DNA of 64,000 nt from Bacillota bacterium (lineage in GTDB: Bacteria > Bacillota > Limnochordia > Darwinibacteriales > Darwinibacteriaceae): NCBI GenBank assembly GCA_012838305.1, contig DUPN01000100.1, forward strand, positions 94,489 to 158,488, given 5' to 3'. A program made the position numbers and the translations under genes. Positions 1 through 9,478 of this stretch are shown piece after piece; within the stretch, counting starts at the first letter, position 1, and each line of letters starts with the position of its first letter. The notes under the pieces were generated by a model that was given only the letters and a program-made list of their open reading frames with translations, did not search any database and was not told where the DNA came from.

Positions 1-81
1 CAGCGTAGCCCCAACTTCCAAATGGTCATCGATGATATTTACGCCATCGGCCACGGCAGACTCATTGGCCGCCCCCGTTAG
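1..81 (+). CDS. C-terminal fragment of a gene truncated at the window edge (reads ...QRSPNFQMVIDDIYAIGHGRLIGRPR*); possibly glutamate mutase epsilon subunit
   Basis: Open frame from base 1 to TAG at 79-81, 3 nt upstream of the next ATG. Identity inferred only from context (methylaspartate ammonia-lyase downstream). Confidence 0.45.
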   Translation, partial: QRSPNFQMVIDDIYAIGHGRLIGRPR

Positions 82-84
82 GAG

Positions 85-1449
85 ATGAGAAATGTGAACG
101 AACTGAGAATTCTATCGCCCACTGCCATCTTAGGCTACGGTTTTCCCCTAGCCTCATTTCAGGCCGGTCTCGACCGAGATCCCCATGCGATCGCGGTGGA
201 TGCTGGCTCAACCGATCCGGGACCCTATTATCTCGGATCCGGACAGTCCTTTACCCAGCGCTCCGCAGTGAAAAGGGACCTGCGCTACCTAATTGAAGCC
301 GCTTTGGAGAGGAAGATACCCCTGATCATCGGCACCGCCGGCGGCAGCGGGGCCAAAGCCCATGTGGATTGGAATTTAGCCATCATACAGGAAATTCTGA
401 AGGAGCTCAAGCTCCAGGCCAACTTGGCCGTCATTTACAGCGACATCGATCGGGAGTTCCTTCTGCAGGAGCTGAAAAAAGGTAGGGTCGAACCTCTAGG
501 TCCAGTCGACCAGTTGACGGAGGAGGACATCTTGGCCGCGACAAATCTAGTAGCGCAAATGGGTTTAGAGCCCATTATGGAGGCTTTGGAGCGGGGAGCG
601 CAGATCATTTTGGCAGGCCGGGCCTATGATCCCACAGTCTTTGCGGCCCTGCCTGTTTTGAAGGGTTATGATCCTGCCCTAGCGCTGCACATGGGGAAGA
701 TTCTCGAATGCGCGGCCATTGCAGCCAGCCCAGGAAGCGGCAGTGACTGCCTGATAGGATACTTAGACGCAGACTCCTTTATCTTAGAGGCCCTTAATCC
801 GGCAAGGGAATGCACCAGTTTGTCTGTGGCCGCCCATACACTGTATGAAAAGAGTAACCCCTATGTCTTACCAGGTCCCGGAGGAGCCCTCGATCTCCAC
901 GCAACCACCTTTGAACAGCTGCCCCAGGGCCGAGTGCGGGTGACCGGGACCAAGTTCGTGCCCACAGAGAATTATGCTCTCAAACTAGAGGGTGCGCGCC
1001 TCATTGGTTACCGTACCATTAGCATTGCAGGAGTGCGTGATCCCATCATGATTAGGCAAATCGATGAGGTGATCGCGTCCGTCAAGGAGCGGGTTGCCGA
1101 CAATTTCCAGGATCTTAGGGAATACCAGCTGCATGTACACTGCTACGGCAAGAACGGAGTGATGGGCCTGCTTGAACCCCATCCGGAAGCAGCCCATGAA
1201 CTGGGTCTGGTGATTGAAGCCGTGGCCAAAACCCAGGAGATTGCGGACACCATCTGCAGCTTCGCCCGTTCCACCATGCTCCACTTCGGCTATCCGGGCC
1301 GCAAGTCTACCGCGGGTAACCTCGCTTTCCCTTACTCGCCCTCGGATGTGTCTGCAGGTGCGGTTTACACCTTCAATGTGTACCACCTCCTGGAGGTGGA
1401 TGATCCAAAACGCCTGTTTCCAATCAAGATGGGGAGGAGTGAGCTATGA
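85..1449 (+). CDS. Acyclic terpene utilization AtuA-like (DUF1446) family protein
   Basis: 454 aa ORF with DUF1446-like features (IIGTAGGSGAKAHVDW, IILAGRAYDPTVFAALP); overlaps the next ORF by 4 nt. Confidence 0.75.
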   Translation: MRNVNELRILSPTAILGYGFPLASFQAGLDRDPHAIAVDAGSTDPGPYYLGSGQSFTQRSAVKRDLRYLIEAALERKIPLIIGTAGGSGAKAHVDWNLAIIQEILKELKLQANLAVIYSDIDREFLLQELKKGRVEPLGPVDQLTEEDILAATNLVAQMGLEPIMEALERGAQIILAGRAYDPTVFAALPVLKGYDPALALHMGKILECAAIAASPGSGSDCLIGYLDADSFILEALNPARECTSLSVAAHTLYEKSNPYVLPGPGGALDLHATTFEQLPQGRVRVTGTKFVPTENYALKLEGARLIGYRTISIAGVRDPIMIRQIDEVIASVKERVADNFQDLREYQLHVHCYGKNGVMGLLEPHPEAAHELGLVIEAVAKTQEIADTICSFARSTMLHFGYPGRKSTAGNLAFPYSPSDVSAGAVYTFNVYHLLEVDDPKRLFPIKMGRSEL

Positions 1450-1748
1450 GATATGTGAAAGACGTGGCCTTGGTCGTCCGAAGCAAGAATGCGGGTCCCT
1501 ATGAGCTAACCTTTGATCTGATGTTCCCTAATGCAGAAGTATTTGAGGAGGTTAGGCACAGCATTACCAAGGAGAAGATCGCCGCATTGTACAAGATTGA
1601 GGAAAGTCAAGTGTTGTCCATCATCCATTTTGCCCCTGCTCATGCAGTGAAAATTACGATTATACGTCCTCGCCCTTCCGGCGATTTGGGGGAAACGGAT
1701 GTCTATGGAGCGCAACAACACACACCACTATTTGAGCTAACATATTAA
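1446..1748 (+). CDS. DUF4387 / AtuA small-subunit-like protein
   Basis: 100 aa ORF translationally coupled to DUF1446; sequence and pairing typical of DUF4387. Confidence 0.7.
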   Translation: MRYVKDVALVVRSKNAGPYELTFDLMFPNAEVFEEVRHSITKEKIAALYKIEESQVLSIIHFAPAHAVKITIIRPRPSGDLGETDVYGAQQHTPLFELTY

Positions 1749-1756
1749 GGGAGTGT

Positions 1757-3010
1757 ATGGGTTTGCAAATTAAAGATGTTGTATTATCAAAAGGGCTTAC
1801 AGGCTTTTATTTTGATGATCAAAAGGCGATACGCCAGGGAAATTATGTGGTCAACGGTTTAAGCTATGACGGACCGCCTCTCACGCCAGGCTTTGTCAAC
1901 ATTCGTCAGGCGGGAGAAAGCGTTTCTGTGCAATTGCTGCTCTCCAATGGCCAGGTAGCCTACGGAGATTGCGCCGCGGTACAGTACTCAGGGGCAGGGG
2001 GACGGGATCCCTTGTTCTTAGCAGATGAATATATCCCCCTGATGGAAAAGTATGTTATTCCTGTTCTGATCGGTAAGGACCTTTCGTCCTTTAGGACGCT
2101 GGCTGAAGAAATCGACCAAATCACCGATGACCATGGAAAGCCCTTGCACACAGCCATCCGCTATGGAGTGACACAGGCGATTTTGGACGGGGTGGCCCGG
2201 GCCCGCAGTTTGACCATGGCTGAAGTAATTGTGGATGAATATGGATTGGAGCTCGTGCCTGAGCCCGTGTTGATTTTTGCCCAAACAGGCGATGACCGCA
2301 AGGTCAATGCTGACCGAATGATCATTAAACACGTGGACGTGTTGCCGCATGGCCTCTTTAATAATGTGCATAAACTGGGCAAAAACGGCGAACATCTAGC
2401 CGATTACCTAGTCTGGCTGAAAGCTAGAGTGCAAGAGCTTAAGGTGGAAGAGGATTATCTGCCAGACTTCCATGTTGATGTGTACGGCACCATCGGAGAA
2501 GCCTTTGACAATGATGTGCCCAAAATCGGTGCCTACGTCAAGGGTCTAGCCGAACTGGCGGCCCCCCATGCCCTGGCCATTGAAGGGCCCGTTGACTGCA
2601 ACTCGAAAGAAGAGCAGATCAAGCTGATGGCCGAGTTGAGGGCCTATGTGGATCAGCGAGATATTCCGGTGCGCTTTGTGGCCGACGAGTGGTGCAATAC
2701 CTTGGGGGATATCAAGGAGTTTACCGATGCAAAAGCGGGACACATGATTCAGATTAAGGCTCCTGACCTGGGGGGAATCAATAACACGGTTGAGGCGGTG
2801 CTCTATTGTCAATCCAAGGGCATGATTCCCTATCTTGGCGGCACATGTAACGAGACGGAGCGTTCGGCCCAAGTGACAGTCCAGTTAGCCGTGGCCACAA
2901 GACCCCGGCAGATCCTGTCCAAACCCGGCATGGGCGTTGACGAAGGCTTGTCCATTTGTACCAATGAGATGAACCGTGTTGTCGCTTTGTTGAAGAGAAA
3001 ACAAAGGTAG
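1757..3010 (+). CDS. mal: Methylaspartate ammonia-lyase
   Basis: GLTGFYFDDQ, GDCAAVQYSGAGGRDPLFLA, FHVDVYGTIG, VADEWCNT, GGTCNETERSA, KPGMGVDEG match the MAL family as I recall it. Confidence 0.93.
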   Translation: MGLQIKDVVLSKGLTGFYFDDQKAIRQGNYVVNGLSYDGPPLTPGFVNIRQAGESVSVQLLLSNGQVAYGDCAAVQYSGAGGRDPLFLADEYIPLMEKYVIPVLIGKDLSSFRTLAEEIDQITDDHGKPLHTAIRYGVTQAILDGVARARSLTMAEVIVDEYGLELVPEPVLIFAQTGDDRKVNADRMIIKHVDVLPHGLFNNVHKLGKNGEHLADYLVWLKARVQELKVEEDYLPDFHVDVYGTIGEAFDNDVPKIGAYVKGLAELAAPHALAIEGPVDCNSKEEQIKLMAELRAYVDQRDIPVRFVADEWCNTLGDIKEFTDAKAGHMIQIKAPDLGGINNTVEAVLYCQSKGMIPYLGGTCNETERSAQVTVQLAVATRPRQILSKPGMGVDEGLSICTNEMNRVVALLKRKQR

Positions 3011-3013
3011 GGG

Positions 3014-3862
3014 ATGAATTTGAGGGTTATTCAGTACGCAGACATTGTGGCCCAGATCAAGGAGCTTTGTCTGGATGCCAACTGTAATCTGCCGGAGGAT
3101 GTCTGGGAGGCCCTGGTCAAAGCCCAGGCGGATGAAGCATCGCCCTTGGGGCAGAATGTCCTCGAGACGATCCTGCAAAACGCCCAAATTGCCAAGGAAA
3201 AACGGATGCCTCTATGTCAAGATACAGGTATGGTCGTCGTCTTTGCCGAGGTGGGCCAGGATGTGCATATCCAAGGCGGCCTACTCAGCGAGGCGGTAGA
3301 TGAAGGAGTTCGACAGGCCTACAAAGAAGGATACTTCCGCATGAGTGTGGTCAAAGATCCCCTGGAGAGAGCCAACACCAAGGATAACACACCGGCCGTC
3401 CTCCATGTTTCCCTGGTAGCGGGAGATCAGCTGCGGCTGATCGTGGCGCCCAAGGGGTTCGGCAGCGAGAACATGTCTGCTTTGAAAATGCTGAAACCCG
3501 CAGAAGGCGTCCAAGGAATCAAGGATTTTGTGGTCAAGACAGTCAGTGAGGCCGGGGGTAATCCCTGTCCGCCCATTGTGATTGGCGTGGGAATTGGCGG
3601 CACTGTGGAGAAAGCAGCGCTCTTGGCCAAAAGGGCTGTGTTAAGGGAAATTGGTTCCACAAATCCCAAGCCGCATTTGGCCGAACTCGAAGCTGAGCTC
3701 CTGGAATTGGTCAACTTGACAGGAGTGGGGCCGCAGGGCTTTGGCGGAACCCAAACTGCTCTCGCCTTGTTTGTCGAAACCTATCCAACGCATATCGCTG
3801 GACTACCTGTGGCCGTTAACATCAACTGCCACGTAGCACGCCATGTGGAGGCGACACTGTAA
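3014..3862 (+). CDS. Class I fumarase/tartrate dehydratase/mesaconase-type hydro-lyase, alpha subunit
   Basis: MPLCQDTGMVVVFAEVGQDV, GFGSENMSALKML, GIGGTVEKAALLAKRA; typical FumA N-terminal domain. Confidence 0.88.
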   Translation: MNLRVIQYADIVAQIKELCLDANCNLPEDVWEALVKAQADEASPLGQNVLETILQNAQIAKEKRMPLCQDTGMVVVFAEVGQDVHIQGGLLSEAVDEGVRQAYKEGYFRMSVVKDPLERANTKDNTPAVLHVSLVAGDQLRLIVAPKGFGSENMSALKMLKPAEGVQGIKDFVVKTVSEAGGNPCPPIVIGVGIGGTVEKAALLAKRAVLREIGSTNPKPHLAELEAELLELVNLTGVGPQGFGGTQTALALFVETYPTHIAGLPVAVNINCHVARHVEATL

Positions 3863-4728
3863 TGTACTATACGACGCTGGTCAAAGCATCATACTATGCT
3901 CCCAGGGGCAAGCATCGCCTGATGCACCTGGGCATGTTGATTGCCCAGCGCTATTTGCGTGCCGAGGATCGCTTGATTGGAGTTGTGGGTGATGCGGGCG
4001 CGGGCAAGTCCCTGATCATCCGCGGCATGTTTCCTGGATTGGTTCTAACCAACGATGATGACGGCGTCAATGTCCGCCCTTTGCCAGTAATGGAGGACGC
4101 GGAAAACGAGTACTTCAAAACGCACACCTATCACCTGGATGTCCGTTTTGAGATGGCCTTCTCCCAGCTTTGGGAATTGGCTGATGCGGTCAAAAAAGCG
4201 GTGTCAGCGGGTCATCGCGTGGTGGTGGAGCACTTTGAACTCTTGTATCCCTTGCTCAACCTCAATGCAGAAATTCTGATCGGAATCGGCGAAGAAGTGG
4301 TGGTTACCATTCCCACTCTCTTTGGCCCCTTTCCGGCAGAGATAGCCGAAGAGGCTTACCAATCCTTAATCTACCGCAAGATGGCTCACAGTGCCGAAGA
4401 CCTGACAAGCATCGTCTTTGAGCAGATGGGTTTTGAGCCCCCGACCATCCACGGTGACGTCCGGCGCGGCTTTGTGGTTGAATTTGCCCGCAAACCAGAG
4501 ATAGACCTCTCTGAGGTGGAGAGGCGTGTGCTCGACTACATCGCCCAGGATCTACCGATCAGTGTCTTCAATGATCACGCCATTGTGATCGGCCAAGAGA
4601 AATTGTCCTGCTCGGGGCCGAGGATTCACATGTCGTCCACAGGTAAGATTGAGAGATTTCGCCTTGATAAGAGTTTTCACTATTCGCCCATCACCAAGAC
4701 CTTTCTCCTAGCTGGTCGGGTGGGTTAA
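3862..4728 (+). CDS. P-loop NTPase-like protein, possibly the alanyl-tRNA synthetase second-additional-domain-like family
   Basis: 288 aa; Walker A-like GVVGDAGAGKS; TAATG coupling with the upstream gene. Confidence 0.6.
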   Translation: MYYTTLVKASYYAPRGKHRLMHLGMLIAQRYLRAEDRLIGVVGDAGAGKSLIIRGMFPGLVLTNDDDGVNVRPLPVMEDAENEYFKTHTYHLDVRFEMAFSQLWELADAVKKAVSAGHRVVVEHFELLYPLLNLNAEILIGIGEEVVVTIPTLFGPFPAEIAEEAYQSLIYRKMAHSAEDLTSIVFEQMGFEPPTIHGDVRRGFVVEFARKPEIDLSEVERRVLDYIAQDLPISVFNDHAIVIGQEKLSCSGPRIHMSSTGKIERFRLDKSFHYSPITKTFLLAGRVG

Positions 4729-4744
4729 GGGGGAGACGTGCCGT

Positions 4745-5497
4745 ATGATCCGGATTTTCCATTTGGACAGCGACCCTTTCTTTCGTCAAGAAACTGAGGA
4801 GTACTTCCATCGTGTCCGCAATGTTCACTACCGAGGCAGCGATCAGGCGGCCGATCTGCTCCGGGCCTTTCGAGTGGACAGGCCTGATTGCGTTCTGCTG
4901 GATATGGATCTGAAGCCAGAAGGGGGCCTGCCTGTTCTGAAAGGCATTCGGGATCGATTCTCCCGTGAAGAGGTAAGAGTGATCGTCTTGTCCCTTGAGG
5001 AAGGGAGCGAAGCAGCCCTAACCAGGACCATTGAACTGGGAGCAGACTATTTTCTACAGCGCCCGGTGGACATGGTCATCCTAGAAAAGCGTGTTCGTCA
5101 GATGGTCACCTTCCGGCGCAGGCAGGGGAAGGAGATCACGTCGCGGCAGTTCCAGGAGATCTGTACACACTATTTTGGGCGAATGGGGATACCGCCCCAT
5201 TTTAAGGGATATCGCTACCTGATGGAAGGCATTTGGCTGGGATCGCTCCACCCCGCCTGGCTCAATTCCGTCACTCAAAACCTGTATCCAGCCATCGGCC
5301 AGCGTTTTGGCGTGAGCGGAATTCAGGTGGAACGGGCCATGCGCTATGCCCTCGATGTAACCTGGGAGAAAGGCAATGTAGATCAACTGTACGAGTTCTT
5401 CCCCTATGTGAGCGAACAGAAGGGAAAACCCACAAATTCCTGGTTCATCGCCAAAATGGTTGATTTGGTGGCTTTAGATGGCGGCCAGAATGGCTAA
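4745..5497 (+). CDS. spo0A: Sporulation response regulator Spo0A
   Basis: Receiver domain with LLDMDL and C-terminal Spo0A-like GIPPHFKGYRYLMEGI...LYPAIGQRFGVSGIQVERAMRYALDVTWEKGN...GKPTNSWFIAKMVD. Confidence 0.88.
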   Translation: MIRIFHLDSDPFFRQETEEYFHRVRNVHYRGSDQAADLLRAFRVDRPDCVLLDMDLKPEGGLPVLKGIRDRFSREEVRVIVLSLEEGSEAALTRTIELGADYFLQRPVDMVILEKRVRQMVTFRRRQGKEITSRQFQEICTHYFGRMGIPPHFKGYRYLMEGIWLGSLHPAWLNSVTQNLYPAIGQRFGVSGIQVERAMRYALDVTWEKGNVDQLYEFFPYVSEQKGKPTNSWFIAKMVDLVALDGGQNG

Positions 5498-5523
5498 ATC
5501 CACAGCTCGATACGCATACTAGA

Positions 5524-5549
5524 AGAGACGGTAGACCCGTCTCTTTTTT
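5524..5549 (+). terminator. Intrinsic terminator after spo0A
   Basis: AGAGACGG-tagac-CCGTCTCT followed by T-run. Confidence 0.85.
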
Positions 5550-5570
5550 GCTTGGACTGGGGGTCTTGGT

Positions 5571-6686
5571 ATGCAAGGCAGAGTGCGGCTGGGGAAACGG
5601 ACCAAGGAGTTGGCCACAGTACTTAAGCCCCGGGAAATCGCGGTGATCTCCCACGAAGACCTTGATACGGTGGGAGCTGCAGGACTGATTGAGGCCGGTG
5701 TGCTAGCAGTGATTAACGCCCGTTCTTCTCTAACCTGCCGCTATCCTAACTTGGGTCCGCAAATGCTCCGGGATCAGCAGATCCCCCTTTTGGATAATGT
5801 AGGGGAGGGGATCTTCGATCTCCTTCAGGATCAGGATCTAGTGGAGATTCAAGGACGCAAAGTACTGTTCCAAGGCAAAGTGATCGCCGTGGGTACCCTT
5901 GTTACCGACCATGTGATCAAGGAGCGGCACCGTTTGGCCGAACGGAACCTGCCCCGGGAGCTCGATCGTTTCGTCACCAACACCTTAGACTACGCCCTGC
6001 GGGAAAAGGATCTGTTCTTGGGGGATATCCCCTTTCCACGGATCAAAAGAGAGCTGAGGGGCAAGACAGTGATTGTTGTGGTGCGAGGTATCGGTTACCG
6101 GGAAGACCTCAAGGTACTGGGACCCTTTATTCAAGAAGCCAAGCCCATCATGCTGGGAGTGGATGGAGGGGCCGATGCCCTGCTTGCCTCAGGTTACAGA
6201 CCGCACATTATCGTTGGAGATATGGACAGTGTGAGTGATCGGGCCCTTCGCTCAGGGGCACAGCTCATCGCCCACGCCTATGCAGACGGTCAGTGTCCAG
6301 GCCAGGAGCGCCTAGTCCGCCTGGGGGTGCCCTACGATCTGGTGCCTGCACCGGGAACGAGCGAAGATTTAGCGCTGCTCCTCGCCCATGACCAGGGAGC
6401 AGATCTGATCGTGCTGGTGGGCTCCCATTCGAATATGATTGACTTTTTGGAAAAGGGACGGCCCGGAATGGCCTCCACCTTTCTAACCCGTCTGAAAATC
6501 GGACCCATCCTCCTGGATGCCAAAAAAGTGAGCGAGCTGTATCGTCCAAGCACGCCCCTGAAGGCTTTACCTGTGGTCTTGGCCGCACTCATTCCCATTT
6601 TGCTCTTCGTAGCCCTGGCCTCACCATGGCGCCATTATCTCCGGCTTTTGTGGCTGCAATTACGTCTCATTGCGGGGTGGCTGTAG
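5571..6686 (+). CDS. steA: SteA-like protein (thiamin pyrophosphokinase-like fold, C-terminal TM)
   Basis: MLGVDGGADALLASGYRPHIIVGDMDSVSDRAL; C-terminal hydrophobic segment; followed by SteB-like protein. Confidence 0.8.
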   Translation: MQGRVRLGKRTKELATVLKPREIAVISHEDLDTVGAAGLIEAGVLAVINARSSLTCRYPNLGPQMLRDQQIPLLDNVGEGIFDLLQDQDLVEIQGRKVLFQGKVIAVGTLVTDHVIKERHRLAERNLPRELDRFVTNTLDYALREKDLFLGDIPFPRIKRELRGKTVIVVVRGIGYREDLKVLGPFIQEAKPIMLGVDGGADALLASGYRPHIIVGDMDSVSDRALRSGAQLIAHAYADGQCPGQERLVRLGVPYDLVPAPGTSEDLALLLAHDQGADLIVLVGSHSNMIDFLEKGRPGMASTFLTRLKIGPILLDAKKVSELYRPSTPLKALPVVLAALIPILLFVALASPWRHYLRLLWLQLRLIAGWL

Positions 6687-7331
6687 TTGAACTTCGGTTT
6701 CCGTTACCATGTTGCTTCGTTGATGGCCGTTTTTTTTAGCCTCATTTTGGGTATCCTAATTGGCGGTGCCCTGTCTGTGGATCACAGTATCGTAGATGAG
6801 CAGGCGTCACTCATCGCAGAACTGGAGGAACGCTTTCAGGAACTCCATGCCAGTTTTGCTCTGGTTCAAGGAGAACTGGATCGATCGAACTTGGCCTGGA
6901 GCCAGCTCCTGGACGTGATCTCCCAGGACAGTTTGGGCCAGCATACCATCGTCTTTGTACATGATCATGAGGAGGACCCCGCCTCCCTGCACACACTGCT
7001 TCTGGCGGCGGGAGCGGACGTGAAGAGTATTAGGCCTGAGCACCTAGATGAAATCACGCCCAATTCCGATCATGTTTTCGTCTTTCCCTTAGCCCAGGGG
7101 GAGCTCCCTCCCGCAGTGGCCGAAGCCATCGATACCTTGGCCTTGGCCGGGGCCAACTTGTCCTTTATCTGGGGTAAACAGGGAGGCCCGGATCGAAGTG
7201 TGCTCCCCCCCAGCCTGCAGGTGGACAATATTGACACCGCGGGGGGCAAAGCAGCCTTCATTTTAGGCTTAGCCACGGGAAGCCAGGGGTACTTTGGCAG
7301 TCAAGGGGAAGCCCAGAGGCTTCTGCCGTGA
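6687..7331 (+). CDS. Copper transporter/MctB-SteB family protein
   Basis: TTG start; MNFGFRYHVASLMAVFFSLILGILIGGAL followed by coiled-coil, typical of the MctB/SteB family. Confidence 0.75.
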   Translation: MNFGFRYHVASLMAVFFSLILGILIGGALSVDHSIVDEQASLIAELEERFQELHASFALVQGELDRSNLAWSQLLDVISQDSLGQHTIVFVHDHEEDPASLHTLLLAAGADVKSIRPEHLDEITPNSDHVFVFPLAQGELPPAVAEAIDTLALAGANLSFIWGKQGGPDRSVLPPSLQVDNIDTAGGKAAFILGLATGSQGYFGSQGEAQRLLP

Positions 7332-8014
7332 AGGTCGCGGCCCTGATCCCCGCCTTTAATGAGGAAGACCGGATCGGCCAGACCCTAGCCGCGGTGGCCG
7401 CCCTGGAGGGGATCCACGAGATCTTGGTGATTGACGATGGTTCCACTGATCATACTCGCTCTGCGGCGCAATGCAAAGCAAGAGTGCTGCGGCTGGACAG
7501 AAACCAGGGTAAGGGGGCGGCGCTCAACCATGGCCTGCGCAATGTCGTGGCCGATGTCTATCTCTTTTTGGACGCCGATCTCGGATCCACGGCCGCCTTA
7601 GCTTATGAACTGGTGCGTCCGATCTTGCGCGATCAGGCCGATATGACCATTGCCCGTTTTGATACAGAACAAAGTGCCCAGCAGGGCAAAATGGGATTTG
7701 GGACTGTGCGCAAAATAGCCAGCTTCGGCGTAAGATGCTTGACAGGCAGAAACGTGTCCAGCCCTTTATCGGGGCAAAGGGCGCTCAAGGCTGTTGTTTT
7801 GGAGACAGTTGGGGACTTGTTTGAAGGTTTTGGTGTGGAGGTAGCCCTTACAGTTGGAGCTTTGCACAATGGCTTTCGAATCGTGGAGGTGCCCCTGGCC
7901 ATGCAGCACCGGGCCTATGGACGTGGACTGAGGGGCCTTAGACACCGAGCCCACCAAGGACTGCAAGTCCTGCGTGCTTTGTGGCAGTGCTACAGGAGGG
8001 GGTGGCATCTGTGA
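7328..8014 (+). CDS. Family 2 glycosyltransferase
   Basis: VAALIPAFNEEDRIGQTL, EILVIDDGSTDHT, FLDADLGS; GTG start overlapping upstream stop. Confidence 0.88.
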   Translation: MKVAALIPAFNEEDRIGQTLAAVAALEGIHEILVIDDGSTDHTRSAAQCKARVLRLDRNQGKGAALNHGLRNVVADVYLFLDADLGSTAALAYELVRPILRDQADMTIARFDTEQSAQQGKMGFGTVRKIASFGVRCLTGRNVSSPLSGQRALKAVVLETVGDLFEGFGVEVALTVGALHNGFRIVEVPLAMQHRAYGRGLRGLRHRAHQGLQVLRALWQCYRRGWHL

Positions 8015-8778
8015 TTTTCTGGGTGTTTTGCGGCCTTCTATCCTGCGGGGCGGTTCCTTTCCTTTTGCCCATTTTCAGCAAACATCGGACAAGAAACTAT
8101 CTGGGGGAAGAGGTTCCCTCCAGCCTGGGTTACGCCTTCCTCCTCCCGGCAGCCCTGATGATGGCGGCCCGGGGGAAAACCTACGAATACGCCGCCTTGT
8201 TCGCCTTGGCTCTTTCATTCTTCGCCCTTTTGGGCGCCATCGATGATGTCTATGGAGATAGGAGCATCAAGGGGTTTGGCGGGCACCTCGGGCAAAGACG
8301 GTCAACGGGTGCCATCAAGGCATGGGGAGGCGCGGCGGCCGCTTTAGCGATTTCCGCGCAACTGGGCTCCTCCGGCGTGGAGCTGGTGGTCAACGGGGCC
8401 ATCATCGCCCTTTTCGCCAATCTCCTCAACCTCTTGGACGTAAGGCCAGGGCGGGCCGGGAAAGTGTTTTTGCTCTTAGCCTTGATCCTTCTTGTCCTCA
8501 GGCCCCAGATCCTAGCACCCCTTCTCGGTCTGATTTGGGCTGTGGCCGGCTATCTTCCCTGGGATCTGAGGCGAGTTGTGCTCATGGGTGATGTGGGTTC
8601 CAACCCCTTGGGGGCCGCACTGGGTCTAGGTTTTGTGCTGGCTTTTCCTGCTCTGCCTTTCAAGATTGCCTTGGCCCTGCTCCTACTGGGTCTCAATCTG
8701 CTCTCGGAGCGGATCTCGTTCTCCAAGGTGATTGAATCGAATCGTTTTTTTCATTTTCTTGATCAGCTGGGGCGCTGA
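8011..8778 (+). CDS. MraY/WecA-like prenyl-phosphate glycosyltransferase family membrane protein
   Basis: Multi-TM; LLGAIDDVYGDRSIKGFGGH, LFANLLNLLDVRPGRA, LMGDVGSNPLGAALG. Start placed at GTG 8011 (GTGA overlap) rather than ORF-track 7981. Confidence 0.78.
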   Translation: MIFWVFCGLLSCGAVPFLLPIFSKHRTRNYLGEEVPSSLGYAFLLPAALMMAARGKTYEYAALFALALSFFALLGAIDDVYGDRSIKGFGGHLGQRRSTGAIKAWGGAAAALAISAQLGSSGVELVVNGAIIALFANLLNLLDVRPGRAGKVFLLLALILLVLRPQILAPLLGLIWAVAGYLPWDLRRVVLMGDVGSNPLGAALGLGFVLAFPALPFKIALALLLLGLNLLSERISFSKVIESNRFFHFLDQLGR

Positions 8779-8836
8779 AGGAAAAACCGTCTTGACGTGG
8801 AATATCAAGTCAGGATGTCAAATCGGGGGAGGAACA

Positions 8837-9451
8837 ATGCGAAACATACTACTGGTCCTAGGGGCGCTGCTGCTGTTTTTTTCCATTGGCAGAGCCAGCT
8901 CCTACCCAAGCTACACGGTCCGGCCAGGGGACACACTCTATGAGATATCTCTGCAATATGGCATCTCCTGGAAGGAACTGGCCAGCCTCAACAAGATCAA
9001 AGACCCCACAACACTGCAGGTAGGTACCCACTTGCGGTTGCCTGCCCATGCTGTACCTAAGACAGCCCGTTCGGAAGAACCTATTGTAGAGCTGACGGCC
9101 AAGGAAAAGGACCTCCTGGTTCGTTTAGTTGCCGCTGAAGCCCGGGGCGAAGGGTTGGAAGGGCAAATTGCGGTGGCGGCCGTAATCTTCAACAGAGTGC
9201 AGAGCAGTCGATTTCCTCATACGGTCTGGGATGTGATCCACCAGCCGGGGCAGTTCACTCCCATTCAAAACGGCACCCTGCCCAAAAGCGCGGGAAACAC
9301 TTGCCTGGAAGCGGTGGAAAGAGCGTTGTATGGCGAGGATCCCACGGGCGGCGCCCTGTTCTTCTACAATCCCTCCACAACCGCGGCCGCCGACTATTGG
9401 GCGACAAAACCAGTGATCAAGAGGATCGGGAATCATAACTTCACCCTCTAG
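8837..9451 (+). CDS. sleB: Spore cortex-lytic enzyme SleB-like cell wall hydrolase with LysM domain
   Basis: Signal peptide, LysM (YTVRPGDTLYEISLQYGISWKELASLN), hydrolase_2 (LVAAEARGEGLEGQIAVAAVIFNRV). ATG 8837 with SD ggggagg. Confidence 0.88.
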   Translation: MRNILLVLGALLLFFSIGRASSYPSYTVRPGDTLYEISLQYGISWKELASLNKIKDPTTLQVGTHLRLPAHAVPKTARSEEPIVELTAKEKDLLVRLVAAEARGEGLEGQIAVAAVIFNRVQSSRFPHTVWDVIHQPGQFTPIQNGTLPKSAGNTCLEAVERALYGEDPTGGALFFYNPSTTAAADYWATKPVIKRIGNHNFTL

Positions 9452-9478
9452 GTAATAGAATTACCGAGAGGTGATCTT

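Noticed and set aside
985-1386. Numerous long antisense ORFs (for example 985-1386, 5081-5386, 20022-20639, 31428-32078)
   Set aside because: They lie opposite clearly recognisable conserved genes, lack SD/start support and show no family features; typical GC-rich shadow ORFs.
8732-8836. N-terminal extension of sleB, overlapping the preceding membrane gene
   Set aside because: ATG 8837 has an SD and begins a proper signal peptide.
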